This document shows, in pieces, positions 49,786 through 58,609 of a stretch of 64,000 bases of DNA. Below the pieces are notes generated by a model, which had not been told where the DNA came from, searched no databases, and was given only the letters and a program-made list of their open reading frames with translations. The DNA is from Actinosynnema sp040640215. GTDB lineage: Bacteria > Actinomycetota > Actinomycetes > Mycobacteriales > Pseudonocardiaceae. Position 1 is the first letter of the stretch. Each line of letters opens with the position of its first letter. The position numbers and the translations under genes were made by a program. The stretch spans positions 186,001-250,000 of the forward strand of contig NZ_JBFABG010000001.1 of the NCBI RefSeq assembly GCF_040640215.1, read 5' to 3'.

Positions 49786-52563
49786 GTGATCAAGCGCGAC
49801 GAGCGCCGGAGGCGGATCGAGGACTCCTTCGAGGAGTTCCGGAGGGCGGTCGCGGCCGTCCTCGGGAACGCCTCGCGGGAGCTCCGCCAACTCGCGGACG
49901 ACCGCGCGCGCGACATGTTCGAGGTGGTGCTGCGGGGCGAGGGCGTGGATCGGGCCCTCGCCGACCCGGTGCTGGCCAAGGCGTTGCGGAAGGAGAAGTT
50001 CCAGCAGCAGTTGGCCCGCACGCTGATCGACCGCGTCGAGGCGTTCCGCGAGTGGTCCGAGGGCGGGCCCGCCCAGTTGACCGCCCTGGTGAACGCCGTC
50101 GCGCCCGGTCCGGCGTCGTGGCCGCCGGAGGCGTGGCTGGGCCGGCCGGGCGCGGCCGACGGCAGCGACGGCGTGCCGGAGCTGTGGCGGATCGGCACGG
50201 GCGTGGTGCGCGGCGCGCCGGAACCGCAGTCGTTCCCGGTCGCGGTGCCCCTGCTGGACCACTCGCACCTGCACGTCACGTCGGTCCCGGACAGCCGGGG
50301 CGCGGCCGACGCGCTGGTGGAGAACCTGTTGCTGCGGCTGGTCAGCTACTTCCAGCCCGGACTGGTGCACATCCACGTCTGGGACGTCAACCAGCTCACC
50401 GGCTCGCTGCCCGGCCTGTACCCGCTGACCCGCGCGGGCCTGCTCACCGTGCACGACCCGGCGCGGCTGCACGAGCTGCTCGACGAGCTGTCCGACCACA
50501 TCCGCCGGGTGCACACCGGCGTGCTGGTGGAGGGGCACCAGTCGGTGCGCGCGGTCGGCGGCCGGCGCACCGAGCCGTGGCGGGTGGCGGTGCTGTTCGG
50601 CAACCGGCAGGCGCTCAAGGAGGAGCACCAGCAGCAACTGCAACGCGTGGCGCGCAACGGTTTGGCCTGCGGCGTGCAGTTGATCATCGTGGACATCCCG
50701 GTCACCGTGAACTCGCCGATCGAGACCGTGGCGATCGCCGCCGACCACACCGCGACGTGCACCATGACCGGCAAGCAGGTGACGGTCGCGCTCGACGCGC
50801 AGTTCCCGCAGAACCAGGTCCCCCAGGCGTGCGCGGAGATCGCCAAGAAGCGCGAGGAGCGCCGCACGCGGCTGAGCACGTTCGCGGACCTGCTGCCGGA
50901 GTCGCTGTGGCGGGAGAGCTCGGCGGCGGGCGTGCTCGCCCCGGTCGGCTACCACGAGGGCGAGCCGGTGCACGTGGGGCTGGGCGACACCTCGCCGCAC
51001 GCGCTGATCGGCGGCCCGAGCGGGTCGGGCAAGACGAACTTCCTGTACGCGATGCTGGGCAGCCTGGCCGCCCGCTACCACCCGGACGAGCTGGAGCTGT
51101 ACCTCCTCGACTTCAAGGAGGGCGTGTCGTTCGCGCAGTTCGCGCCGGGCCGCAAGGACCCGACGTGGCTGCCGCACGCCCGGCTGGTCGGCGTGAACGT
51201 CAACACCGACCGCGAGTTCGGCGTGGCGCTGCTGCGGTTCCTGGCCGACGAGATGCGCCGGCGCGCGGACGCGGCCAAGCGGCACGAGGTCACCAAGCTG
51301 GAGCAACTGCGCGAGGAGGACCCGGACGGCCACTGGCCGAGGATCGTCGCCGTGGTGGACGAGTTCCAGTACCTGTTCGGCGAACGCGACCAGGTCACCG
51401 CGCAGGCCACCCAGTTGCTGGAGGACGTGGCCCGGCGCGGCCGTTCGCAGGGCATCCACCTGGTGCTGTCCAGCCAGGACGTCTCGGGCATCGAGGGCTT
51501 CTGGGGCAAGTCGGCGATCTTCGAGCAGTTCACCGTGCGCATCGCGCTGCCCAAGGCGCGCCGGGTGCTGGCCGAGCCGCAGAACGACGCCGCGGTGGAG
51601 CTGCCGCGCTGGCACGCGGTGGTCAACCACGAGTCGGGCGTGCGGCCGGGCAACGAGATCGCCCGCATCCCGGACGCCACCGGCCGGGGCACGTTCGACC
51701 GGCTCCAGGCGGAACTGCACGACCGCCGCCCGGCCGGGTTGTCCGAGCCGATCCTGTTCGACGGCAGCAAGGTGCCCGACCTCCGAACGCTGCCGGACTT
51801 CCAGGCCCTGCGGCCGGCGGACGGCAACCCGACCGTGCTGCTGGGCCAGGTCATCGACGTGGCGGGCAGCGCGGCCAAGGTGCGCTTCGCCCGCACCCCG
51901 GGCCGGAACATCGCGGTGATCGGCTCGATCCCGGAGGAGGCGGCGGGCGTGCTCGCCGGTGCCGCGCTGTCCCTCGCGCGGCAGCACGAACCGGGTCAGG
52001 CGGTGTTCAGCCTGGCGTGCCTGGCCGAGGACGCGTTGCCGCACGCGGAACTGCTGCACAAGCAGCTCCAGAACGCGGGCCACACCGCCAGCCTGACGGG
52101 ATTGTCGGGCGAGAACGACAACATTCGCCTCCTGCTCGACAAGACCGCTGAGGGGCTCAACGAGTCCATCAAGGGCGAGAACACAACACAGCTTCTCCCC
52201 CACTACCTGGTGGTGTACGCCGTCGACGGCGCGCACACCCTGCTGGAGCAGAAGAATCCCACCACACGGGCGTCCGGAGTGGACAGTCTGCGCACGGTGC
52301 TCAAGCACGGTCCGGAGAACCGAACCCACCTGCTCGGCTGGTGGCGCGGTCCGCAGCGGCTGAAGAACAGCCTGCCGCCCGGCGTGTACGACGACATCGG
52401 CGCGTGGCTGGCGTTCGACGTCCAGGGCAAGGAACTGCTGTCGTTCGGGCCGGAGCAGGTCATGGCGTGGTCACCCCGACCACGCCGGGGTTTGTTCTTC
52501 GACAGGTTCGAGCATTCCCGTCCGCAGGTGGTCATCCCGTTCGACACCGGGGAGGATTCATGA
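49786..52563 (+). CDS. Soluble FtsK/EccC-like three-module ATPase
   Basis: A 925-residue protein without transmembrane segments. A helical N-terminus (about 1-100) leads to a first, degenerate RecA-like module (VAVPLLDHSHLHVTSVPDSR; no P-loop Lys). The second module is a full FtsK/SpoIIIE ATPase: HALIGGPSGSGKTNFLYAML near residue 409, LYLLDFKEGVSFAQFAP, Walker B VAVVDEFQYLFGERD near 523, and the sensor QGIHLVLSSQD. A third degenerate module follows (GRNIAVIGSIPEEAAGVLAG). The three-module layout is like EccC of type VII secretion, but no membrane anchor exists. The GTG start is one base after the previous stop; the end overlaps the next gene. Confidence 0.88.
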   Translation: MIKRDERRRRIEDSFEEFRRAVAAVLGNASRELRQLADDRARDMFEVVLRGEGVDRALADPVLAKALRKEKFQQQLARTLIDRVEAFREWSEGGPAQLTALVNAVAPGPASWPPEAWLGRPGAADGSDGVPELWRIGTGVVRGAPEPQSFPVAVPLLDHSHLHVTSVPDSRGAADALVENLLLRLVSYFQPGLVHIHVWDVNQLTGSLPGLYPLTRAGLLTVHDPARLHELLDELSDHIRRVHTGVLVEGHQSVRAVGGRRTEPWRVAVLFGNRQALKEEHQQQLQRVARNGLACGVQLIIVDIPVTVNSPIETVAIAADHTATCTMTGKQVTVALDAQFPQNQVPQACAEIAKKREERRTRLSTFADLLPESLWRESSAAGVLAPVGYHEGEPVHVGLGDTSPHALIGGPSGSGKTNFLYAMLGSLAARYHPDELELYLLDFKEGVSFAQFAPGRKDPTWLPHARLVGVNVNTDREFGVALLRFLADEMRRRADAAKRHEVTKLEQLREEDPDGHWPRIVAVVDEFQYLFGERDQVTAQATQLLEDVARRGRSQGIHLVLSSQDVSGIEGFWGKSAIFEQFTVRIALPKARRVLAEPQNDAAVELPRWHAVVNHESGVRPGNEIARIPDATGRGTFDRLQAELHDRRPAGLSEPILFDGSKVPDLRTLPDFQALRPADGNPTVLLGQVIDVAGSAAKVRFARTPGRNIAVIGSIPEEAAGVLAGAALSLARQHEPGQAVFSLACLAEDALPHAELLHKQLQNAGHTASLTGLSGENDNIRLLLDKTAEGLNESIKGENTTQLLPHYLVVYAVDGAHTLLEQKNPTTRASGVDSLRTVLKHGPENRTHLLGWWRGPQRLKNSLPPGVYDDIGAWLAFDVQGKELLSFGPEQVMAWSPRPRRGLFFDRFEHSRPQVVIPFDTGEDS

Positions 52564-52988
52564 TCAGCCACGCATCGGTGGTGCCCGCGCAGCGCAGTGG
52601 CGTCGCCGGGTCGGAGGTGGTCACGGTCTCCGCGGTGGAGCGGTACAAGGAGATCGTCGGGCTGGCCGGCGCGGCGGTCGAGAAGATGCGCGACCAGGAC
52701 CGCGACCGGGTGCGCGAGCTGCTGGAGCGCCTGGCGGCCTCGCAGGACCGGGTGGCGGAGCTGATCGAGCAGGAGAAGCTGAGCCAGGTCGGCGTGCGCC
52801 TGCTGTGGGAGGCGGCGGTCGACGCGCTCTGGGAGGAGCGCTGGATGACGATGAAGCCGATCCCGGAGCCGGACGAATCGGTGCCGGCCCGCGACCAGCG
52901 CGACTACTTCACCGCGATGGACGTGGCGTACCAGACGCTGGAGGACGCGCTCCAGCGGCGAGGGCTCCTGCGCCGCAGGAGTTCCTAG
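52560..52988 (+). CDS. Hypothetical charged protein, last gene of the FtsK-like cassette
   Basis: A 142-residue mostly helical protein with a very charged stretch (VEKMRDQDRDRVRELLERLA, about residues 40-59, then SQDRVAELIEQEKLSQ) that looks coiled-coil. It ends in a basic tail (ALQRRGLLRRRSS). No signal, membrane segment or known motif is seen. The ATG overlaps the ATPase stop (ATGA) and has GGGGAGG before it, so it is tightly coupled. A hairpin terminator follows. Confidence 0.75.
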   Translation: MISHASVVPAQRSGVAGSEVVTVSAVERYKEIVGLAGAAVEKMRDQDRDRVRELLERLAASQDRVAELIEQEKLSQVGVRLLWEAAVDALWEERWMTMKPIPEPDESVPARDQRDYFTAMDVAYQTLEDALQRRGLLRRRSS

Positions 52989-52990
52989 CC

Positions 52991-53021
52991 GCCGGCGGCA
53001 CCAGGTCGGGATGCCGCCGGC
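52991..53021 (+). terminator. Hairpin terminator after the FtsK-like cassette
   Basis: Perfect 10-bp arms (52991-53000 and 53012-53021), only three bases after the stop of the last gene. The remaining sequence to 53257 shows no gene. Confidence 0.75.
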
Positions 53022-53257
53022 CGGCGGGCGGTGGTCGGTGCGGCGGCGGGCGGTGGGGTGGCAGCGGGTGCGACGGCCCGGTCATCCGGTACCGGACCGC
53101 CGCACCCGCCTACCGACACCGTGCTGGACCGCGCAAGGCCGGTCAAAGCCCCTCGCCCGCACAGCGCACCGCCGTTGGGCCACCCGGCACCCCGTCCGCC
53201 GGAGCCGGGACGCTCCGTGAGCACCCGGGCCCGCCGCTGGGCCGGGGAGGTGAACGG

Positions 53258-53662
53258 TCAGAACGTCCAGGACAGCGACACGGTCGGCTCGGTCTCCGCT
53301 CCCGTGCGGGCGTAGGTCGCCAACGCCGCCGCGTTGTCCGGCTCGGTGGCCGTGAACGCGCCGAAGCACCCGCGCTCGCGGGCCAGCAGCAGCAACGCTT
53401 CCACCAGCGCCGTCCCGATCCCCCGCCGCTGGAACCCGTCCTCGACCCCGAGTTCGTAGAGGAACATCTCGGTGCCCTTGTCCGGATGGGTGGTCTCGAC
53501 GCCCGTCACGAACCCCGCCGCGCGCCCGTCCGCGTACGCGACCAGCAGGTGGTTGCCGCGCTCGCCCAGGAACCGCCGGGTGGCGTCCTCCAGCGGCGGG
53601 TCGTCGAACAGGTGCCCGATCGACGCCACGGCGTCGTACGAGGTGATGCGCCGGATCTCCAC
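53258..53662 (-). CDS. GNAT acetyltransferase resembling AAC(3)-I
   Basis: A 134-residue GNAT fold. The acetyl-CoA pyrophosphate loop is EDGFQRRGIGTALVEALLLL. The order FDDPPLEDATRRFLGERGNH, then MFLYELGVEDGF, and a late ATEPDNAAALATYARTGA resemble the AAC(3)-I family of aminoglycoside acetyltransferases. True resistance activity cannot be claimed from sequence; many such chromosomal enzymes have other substrates. ATG start. Divergent by 35 bp from the second GNAT gene, so promoters overlap. Confidence 0.83.
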   Translation of the reverse strand: MEIRRITSYDAVASIGHLFDDPPLEDATRRFLGERGNHLLVAYADGRAAGFVTGVETTHPDKGTEMFLYELGVEDGFQRRGIGTALVEALLLLARERGCFGAFTATEPDNAAALATYARTGAETEPTVSLSWTF

Positions 53663-53697
53663 GCCGGCGAGGGTAGACCGTCGGAGATGATGCCGTC

Positions 53698-54456
53698 ATG
53701 CGTGTTCTGCGGAACCCGGACGAGGTGGCGGCGGCGAACCCGGACCCGCTCGTCCGCTGGGCGGCCCAGTGCGTCCTGCCCGGTCGGGGCGGGGTGGCGT
53801 GGGCGCACGGCGACGCGGTGGGCGTGCTCGCGCCGAAGCTCAGCCGGCACGACCGGCTGGTGCTGGCCGGGTCGGTGGACGGCGTCGCGGCGATCCTGCG
53901 CGCCCGCGCCCGCCCCGGCGTGCGCCCCCTGGTGCTCGGCGAGGTGGCGGCCCGGCTGCCGGAGCACCCGGTGCGGGCCGCGTTCGGCTGGATGGAGCGC
54001 ACCGGCGCGCTCGACGCCCCCGAACCGCCCTGGCTGGACGCCACCGCCTGGGACGACGTGGAATCGCTGCTGCGCAAGGCGAATCCGCACTCCTACGCCT
54101 GGCCGTACGAGCCGGGTCCGCGCCGGTGGGCCGGTGTCCGCGCCGAGGACGGCGCGCTCGCCGCCGTCGGCGCGGACGCGTGGTCGGCACCGGGGGTCGG
54201 GTTCGTCGCCGGCGTCGCCACCCACCCCGACCACCGCGGCCGGGGCCTGTCCACCCGGATCTGCGCGGCGCTGACCGGCGCGCTGCTCCGCGAGGAGGGC
54301 ACCTGCGCGTTGATGGTGGACGCGGGGAACCGGGCCGCGATCACGGTCTACCGGCGGTTGGGCTACACCTACCGGGGCGTGTGCTCACTGGGCGACGCAG
54401 GTCACACCGGCCGGCCGGAACACCCCGCCGGCGCGCCGGGGTTGACGGAGGCATGA
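53698..54456 (+). CDS. GNAT family N-acetyltransferase
   Basis: A 252-residue protein. The first 130 residues form a divergent N-terminal domain (FGWMERTGALDAPEPPWLDA). The C-terminal half is a GNAT domain of the FR47 type: VGFVAGVATHPDHRGRGLST, then CALMVDAGNRAAITVYRRLG, ending YTYRGVCSL. The acceptor substrate is unknown. The stop overlaps the start of the reductase gene (ATGA at 54453-54456), giving a two-gene operon. Confidence 0.88.
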   Translation: MRVLRNPDEVAAANPDPLVRWAAQCVLPGRGGVAWAHGDAVGVLAPKLSRHDRLVLAGSVDGVAAILRARARPGVRPLVLGEVAARLPEHPVRAAFGWMERTGALDAPEPPWLDATAWDDVESLLRKANPHSYAWPYEPGPRRWAGVRAEDGALAAVGADAWSAPGVGFVAGVATHPDHRGRGLSTRICAALTGALLREEGTCALMVDAGNRAAITVYRRLGYTYRGVCSLGDAGHTGRPEHPAGAPGLTEA

Positions 54457-55466
54457 CCGCACCGAGCACCGCGCAGGAGATCCGACTGGCGTCCCGCCCG
54501 CAGGGCGTGCCGACGCCGGAGAACTTCGAACTCGTCGCGGTGCCGGTCGAGCCGCCCGGTGAGGGCCAGGTCCTGGTGCGCAACCTGGTGATGAGCGTGG
54601 ACCCGTACATGCGCGGCCGGATGAACGACGCCAAGTCCTACGTCGCGCCGTTCGAGGTCGGCAAGGCGCTGGAGGGCGGCGCGGTCGGCGAGGTCGTCGT
54701 GTCGAACGCGCCGGGCTTCGCGGTCGGGGACAAGGTCCTGCACGGCCTGGGCTGGCGCGAGTACGCCACGGTGGCCGCCGAGCACGTCGTGAAGGTGGAC
54801 CCGGAGCGCGCGCCGCTGGGCGCGTACCTGGGCGTGCTGGGCATGCCCGGTCTCACCGCGTACGCGGGCCTGGTGGACGTGGCGGGCCTCAAGGAGGGCG
54901 ACGCCGTGTTCGTGTCCGGCGCGGCGGGCGCGGTCGGCCAGGTCGCGGGCCAGGTGGCGAAGCTGCGCGGCGCGCGGCGGGTCGTCGGCAGCGCGGGCAC
55001 CGACGCCAAGGTGGCGTACCTGGTCGACGAACTGGGCTTCGACGCGGCCTTCAACTACAAGGACGCCCCGGTGACCGAGCAGCTCGCAGCGGCAGCGCCG
55101 GACGGGATCGACGTGTTCTTCGACAATGTCGGCGGCGACCACCTGGAAGCCGCGATCGCCTCGTTCAACCCCCACGGCCGCGCGGCGCTGTGCGGTGCGA
55201 TCTCGGTCTACAACGCGACCACGCCCCAGCCCGGCCCGCGCAACCTCGGTCTCGCGGTCGGCAAGCGCCTGACGCTGCGCGGTTTCCTGGTCCGCGACCA
55301 CGCGCACCTCCAGGAGCGGTTCGTGCGCGAGGTCGGCGGCTGGATCGCCGAGGGCCGGTTGCGCTACACCGAGACCACCACCGAGGGCGGCCTGGCGAAG
55401 GCACCCGGGGCGTTCCTGGGGATGCTGCGCGGCGACAACACCGGCAAGGCCCTCGTCACGTTCTGA
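54453..55466 (+). CDS. MDR-family NADP-dependent oxidoreductase (CurA/LTB4DH-like)
   Basis: A 337-residue zinc-independent medium-chain reductase. The family landmarks are LVMSVDPYMRGRMNDAKSYV, MPGLTAYAGLVDVAGLKEGD and the glycine-rich NADP loop VSGAAGAVGQVAGQVAKLRG, then FNYKDAPVTEQLA and FFDNVGGDHLEAAI. Relatives reduce alpha,beta-unsaturated ketones or prostaglandin-like enones. It is coupled to the GNAT gene upstream. Its 3' end overlaps the convergent amidohydrolase gene by 11 bp. Confidence 0.93.
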   Translation: MTAPSTAQEIRLASRPQGVPTPENFELVAVPVEPPGEGQVLVRNLVMSVDPYMRGRMNDAKSYVAPFEVGKALEGGAVGEVVVSNAPGFAVGDKVLHGLGWREYATVAAEHVVKVDPERAPLGAYLGVLGMPGLTAYAGLVDVAGLKEGDAVFVSGAAGAVGQVAGQVAKLRGARRVVGSAGTDAKVAYLVDELGFDAAFNYKDAPVTEQLAAAAPDGIDVFFDNVGGDHLEAAIASFNPHGRAALCGAISVYNATTPQPGPRNLGLAVGKRLTLRGFLVRDHAHLQERFVREVGGWIAEGRLRYTETTTEGGLAKAPGAFLGMLRGDNTGKALVTF

Positions 55467-56688
55467 GCCGGCGGGAGGTCCAGCCCCCGTCGGGCACCAG
55501 TTCGCCGGCCGCCGCGACCACCCGGCCCCCGTGCACTACCAGGGTGCGCGGCGCGCGGTCCATCACCGCCGCCGTCACGGTGTCGCCGGGCACCACGACC
55601 AGGTCGGCCGGCGACCCCTCGGTGAGGCCGTGCGGCCGGCCGACGACCGACGCGCCGCCCCTGGTCGTGATGTCCGCGCACATCTCGACCAGGGCGTCCT
55701 GCCGGAAACCGCTGCGGTAGGCCAGTTGCCAGGTCCGGTCGAGCATGTCGCCGTTGCCGTAGGGCGACCAGTAGTCGCGCGTCCCGTCCTGCCCCAGCCC
55801 CAGCCGCACGCCGGCCCGCCGCAACTCGCGCAGCGGCAGCGGTTCCCGCGCGCCGGGCGCGACCGTGGTCACCGCCACGTCGTGCTCCGCGAGCAGCCCG
55901 ATCAGCTCGCGCTGCCGCTCGGCGTCCACGGAGGACAGCGCGAAGGCGTGGCTGACGGTGACCTCGCCGCGCATGTCCAGCGCGGCGACCCGCTCGCAGA
56001 TCAGCTCGATCTGGAACGCGCCCAGCGACCCGGCGTCGTGCAGGTGCACGTCCACCCCGCGTTGGTGCTTGTCGGCCAGTCCGAAGACGACGTCCAGGTG
56101 CCCCACCGGGTCGCGGTCGTAGCCCGCCGGGTCGAGGCCGCCGACCAGGTCCGCGCCCGCCCGCAGCGCGGCTTCCAGCAGGTCGGCGGTGCCCTTCTCG
56201 CGCAGGATGCCGCACTGCGGGAACGCCACGACCTCCACGGTCGCGCGCCGGGCGTGCGCCTCGCGGGCGGCCAGCACGCCCTCCAGCTTGTCCAGCCCGG
56301 AGTCCACGTCGACCTGCGCGTGGCTGCGCACGATCGTCGCGCCGGCCGCGATGGTCAGCCCCAGGGTGTGCGTGGCGCGCTCGGCCACGCCGCGTTCCGC
56401 CGAGCGCCAGTTGCGCCGGTCGTCGTCGATCAGCTCGGCCAGGCCCGGCCCGGCGCTGTGCGGCCGGAACGGCAGGCCGAGCCGGGTCGAGTCGAGGTGC
56501 GCGTGGACGTCCGCGAAGGACGGCAGCAGCACCCCGCCCCCACCGTCCACGACGGACACCCCCGGCGGGGCCGCCAGGCCGACGCCGAAGGAGGCCACCA
56601 GCCCGTCAGCGCACAGGACGTCCACGGCGGGCGCGTCGGTGCTGGTGGGCCACGGCCGCACGGAACGGATCAGCAGGTCACCGGTCAC
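55456..56688 (-). CDS. Amidohydrolase of the cytosine-deaminase type
   Basis: A 410-residue metal-dependent hydrolase. The N-terminal metal HxH is in FADVHAHLDSTRLG, the Lys-free central His pair in GVDVHLHDAG and VTVSHAFALSS, and the catalytic Asp in GLGQDGTRDYWSPYGNG. The end (SPADLVVVPGDTVTAAVMDR) is the small beta domain of the fold. This matches CodA-like deaminases acting on pyrimidine or triazine rings. The GTG at 56688 overlaps the stop codon of the FAD-oxidase fragment (GTGA). Confidence 0.92.
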   Translation of the reverse strand: MTGDLLIRSVRPWPTSTDAPAVDVLCADGLVASFGVGLAAPPGVSVVDGGGGVLLPSFADVHAHLDSTRLGLPFRPHSAGPGLAELIDDDRRNWRSAERGVAERATHTLGLTIAAGATIVRSHAQVDVDSGLDKLEGVLAAREAHARRATVEVVAFPQCGILREKGTADLLEAALRAGADLVGGLDPAGYDRDPVGHLDVVFGLADKHQRGVDVHLHDAGSLGAFQIELICERVAALDMRGEVTVSHAFALSSVDAERQRELIGLLAEHDVAVTTVAPGAREPLPLRELRRAGVRLGLGQDGTRDYWSPYGNGDMLDRTWQLAYRSGFRQDALVEMCADITTRGGASVVGRPHGLTEGSPADLVVVPGDTVTAAVMDRAPRTLVVHGGRVVAAAGELVPDGGWTSRRLRT

Positions 56689-56779
56689 GGACGTGAAACT
56701 AGCCCGGACGGGAGGAGCCTGCCAGGGTTGAGCACGCCGGTCGGGTCCGGCGTCCGCCTGACCGACGCCGGCACGTCCA
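56685..56779 (-). pseudogene. 3' relic of an FAD-linked oxidase gene
   Basis: A minus-strand frame reads PDPTGVLNPGRLLPSG, the unmistakable C-terminal signature of FAD-binding oxidases of the GlcD/vanillyl-alcohol-oxidase type (DPxGxLNPGKLLP). It reaches a TGA at 56685-56687 that overlaps the amidohydrolase GTG. Beyond about 56780 the homology stops. So an upstream operon partner has been deleted, leaving only its last 30 or so codons. Confidence 0.72.
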
Positions 56780-56860
56780 CCTCCCGCCGCCCACGCCGGA
56801 CCTCGGGCGCGGCCGGTCGTCGCCCGCGCCGCCGGTTCGGCATCTCGTCGACGGGCAAGA

Positions 56861-56894
56861 CGAAGGGGACCCCCTGCCCAGGAGGTCCCCTTCG
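56861..56894 (-). terminator. Hairpin terminator after the type VII-like cassette
   Basis: Perfect 11-bp arms CGAAGGGGACC / GGTCCCCTTCG (56861-56871 and 56884-56894) with a 12-nt loop that can add three more pairs. It lies 32 bp beyond the stop of the 560-residue gene. Confidence 0.8.
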
Positions 56895-56906
56895 GTCCGC
56901 ACTACC

Positions 56907-56940
56907 TCGTCACTCGCCGATGATCGTCACTCGCCGATGA
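56907..56940. repeat. 17-bp tandem duplication at the 3' end of the 560-residue gene
   Basis: TCGTCACTCGCCGATGA occurs twice head-to-tail (56907-56923 and 56924-56940). The unit carries the last codons and stop (IIGE-stop), so the duplication leaves a second, out-of-frame copy after the real stop. Confidence 0.85.
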
Positions 56941-58609
56941 TCGGCTTGGCCGCCTTCGGCGGCTCCTCGATCAGCGGCTCGCCTTCCAGCCGCACCTTGC
57001 GCTGGTGGTCCTTGCCGTCGCCCTGACCGGGCTGACCGGCCATGGGGGCCATCATGCCGCCCGCGCCCATGCCGCCACGGCCCGCGCCACCGGCACCGCC
57101 GGCACCACCGCCCGCGGCACCCGCCGCACCAGCGCCCGCGCCCGCTGCCAGCACGCCGGACGAACCGCCTGCCTGGAGCGTCTGGCCGGAGCCCGCGCCA
57201 CCGGCACCGGCACCGCCGCCGCCCGCGAACCCGCCACCGCCGCCACCGGCGAAGCCGCCGCCGCCACCACCGAGACCAGCACCGCCACCGCCGACACCAG
57301 CGCCACCGCCACCGGCCGTGTGCGGCAGGTCGCTCGACGTGAACGGCTTGACCGTCGGGATGGGCGGCGTGGTGCCCGCCGTGCCGGTCGCGTGCGTGGT
57401 GTCGCGCGACGCCGCCGGGTACGTGATCGGGTTGACCTTCGGCGGCAACTGCGACGAGCCGCCACCGGCCGGCACCCACCGGCCCGGCTCCCAGTGGCCG
57501 CCCGCGTTCGGGCCGCCGCTGCCGGAACCGCCGCTGCCGCCGGCGCTGCCGCCGGGCATCGGCGGCCGGCTCACCACGGGGCCACCCGTGGACACGCCGC
57601 CGCCGGTGCCACCGGGGTAGGTGACGCCGTCGGGGTTGCCGACGCTCCCGGCCGGCGTCGGCGGCCGGCTGACCACCGGGCCGGCGTTCGGGGAACCGCT
57701 GGTGCCGGTGTTGCCACCGCCGCCGCTCGCGCCGCTGCCCGGCGTGTACCGGTCACGCGCGTTGCGGTCCACGTTCGCCAACTGCTCCTGGGTGAGCCCG
57801 AGGCCGCCGGCGGAGTTGCGCGGACCGGCACCGCCCGAGCCGCCCTTGTTGGCGTGCGTCATGGAGGTGATCGCCTGGAGGATCTGCTTGGCGGTCGACG
57901 CGATCGACTGCACCGACTTCACCAGGTCGATCAGCTTCTTGAGCGAGTCACCGAGCTTCTTCAGGAAGTCCATCAGCTTCTTGGCGTAGTTCACGGCCAT
58001 CGTCACGATGTCCGAGATCGCCGCCCCGATGGCCGCGCCGAAGGTCAGGAAGGACGCCGCCAGCCACTGGATGATCTTCATGACCATGTCCGACACGGCC
58101 TGGCTGATCAGGTCCATGATGGTCTTGCGGACCGTCGCGACCAGCTCGCCCGCGCCCTTGGCCGCGCCGGAGATGCCCTTCACGGCCTTGGCCAGGGTCT
58201 CCAGGCCGCTGGAGTGCTTCTTGCTCGCCTCGCGGTAGCCGTCGGCCGAGCGGCCCTTCCAGCCCTTGGTCTCCTGCTCGGAGGTGCGCCGGTAGTCCGC
58301 GACGATGCCCTCGATCTGCTTGGCCGCCGAGGCCCAGCTATCGGACATCTTCTGGATCTGCTCCGGGCTGCCCAGCAGCGCGTCGAACGGCTCCTTCAGG
58401 AAGCTGACGTGCTGGATGGCCCAACTGAAGCCCGCCGACAGGAAGCCCGACAGCGGGTTCGTGGACAGGCCGACGATGCTCATGGCCGTGTTGGCGATGC
58501 CGAGGCCCGCCTGCACCCAGTCGCCCCGCTCGACCGCCGACACGGTCCCCTGCACGTCGGTGATCAGGAACGACGGGTCGCGCTGCTGGGTGCTCGCCTG
58601 CGTGCTCAT
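56927..58609 (-). CDS. WXG-containing type VII-associated protein with long Gly/Pro/Ala tail
   Basis: A 560-residue protein. Residues 1-130 resemble the helical WXG/PPE-like domain: hydrophobic GLGIANTAMSIVGLSTNP, then SSWASAAKQIEGIVADYRRT-type helices and a WKG at residues 117-119. Residues about 130-250 are long amphipathic helices that could be a membrane-active region (ILQWLAASFLTFGAAIGAAI-like stretch near 185). The remaining 310 residues are Gly/Pro/Ala low complexity with repeated GPVVSRPPTPAGS-type units, ending KPIIGE. It fits a secreted or surface partner in an ESX-like pathway. Coupled to the EspC-like gene (ATGA). Confidence 0.8.
   Translation of the reverse strand: MSTQASTQQRDPSFLITDVQGTVSAVERGDWVQAGLGIANTAMSIVGLSTNPLSGFLSAGFSWAIQHVSFLKEPFDALLGSPEQIQKMSDSWASAAKQIEGIVADYRRTSEQETKGWKGRSADGYREASKKHSSGLETLAKAVKGISGAAKGAGELVATVRKTIMDLISQAVSDMVMKIIQWLAASFLTFGAAIGAAISDIVTMAVNYAKKLMDFLKKLGDSLKKLIDLVKSVQSIASTAKQILQAITSMTHANKGGSGGAGPRNSAGGLGLTQEQLANVDRNARDRYTPGSGASGGGGNTGTSGSPNAGPVVSRPPTPAGSVGNPDGVTYPGGTGGGVSTGGPVVSRPPMPGGSAGGSGGSGSGGPNAGGHWEPGRWVPAGGGSSQLPPKVNPITYPAASRDTTHATGTAGTTPPIPTVKPFTSSDLPHTAGGGGAGVGGGGAGLGGGGGGFAGGGGGGFAGGGGAGAGGAGSGQTLQAGGSSGVLAAGAGAGAAGAAGGGAGGAGGAGRGGMGAGGMMAPMAGQPGQGDGKDHQRKVRLEGEPLIEEPPKAAKPIIGE

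Noticed and set aside
53258..53662. Calling this a genuine aminoglycoside-resistance gene
   Set aside because: The resemblance to AAC(3)-I is at family level only. Chromosomal GNATs of this type often have other substrates.
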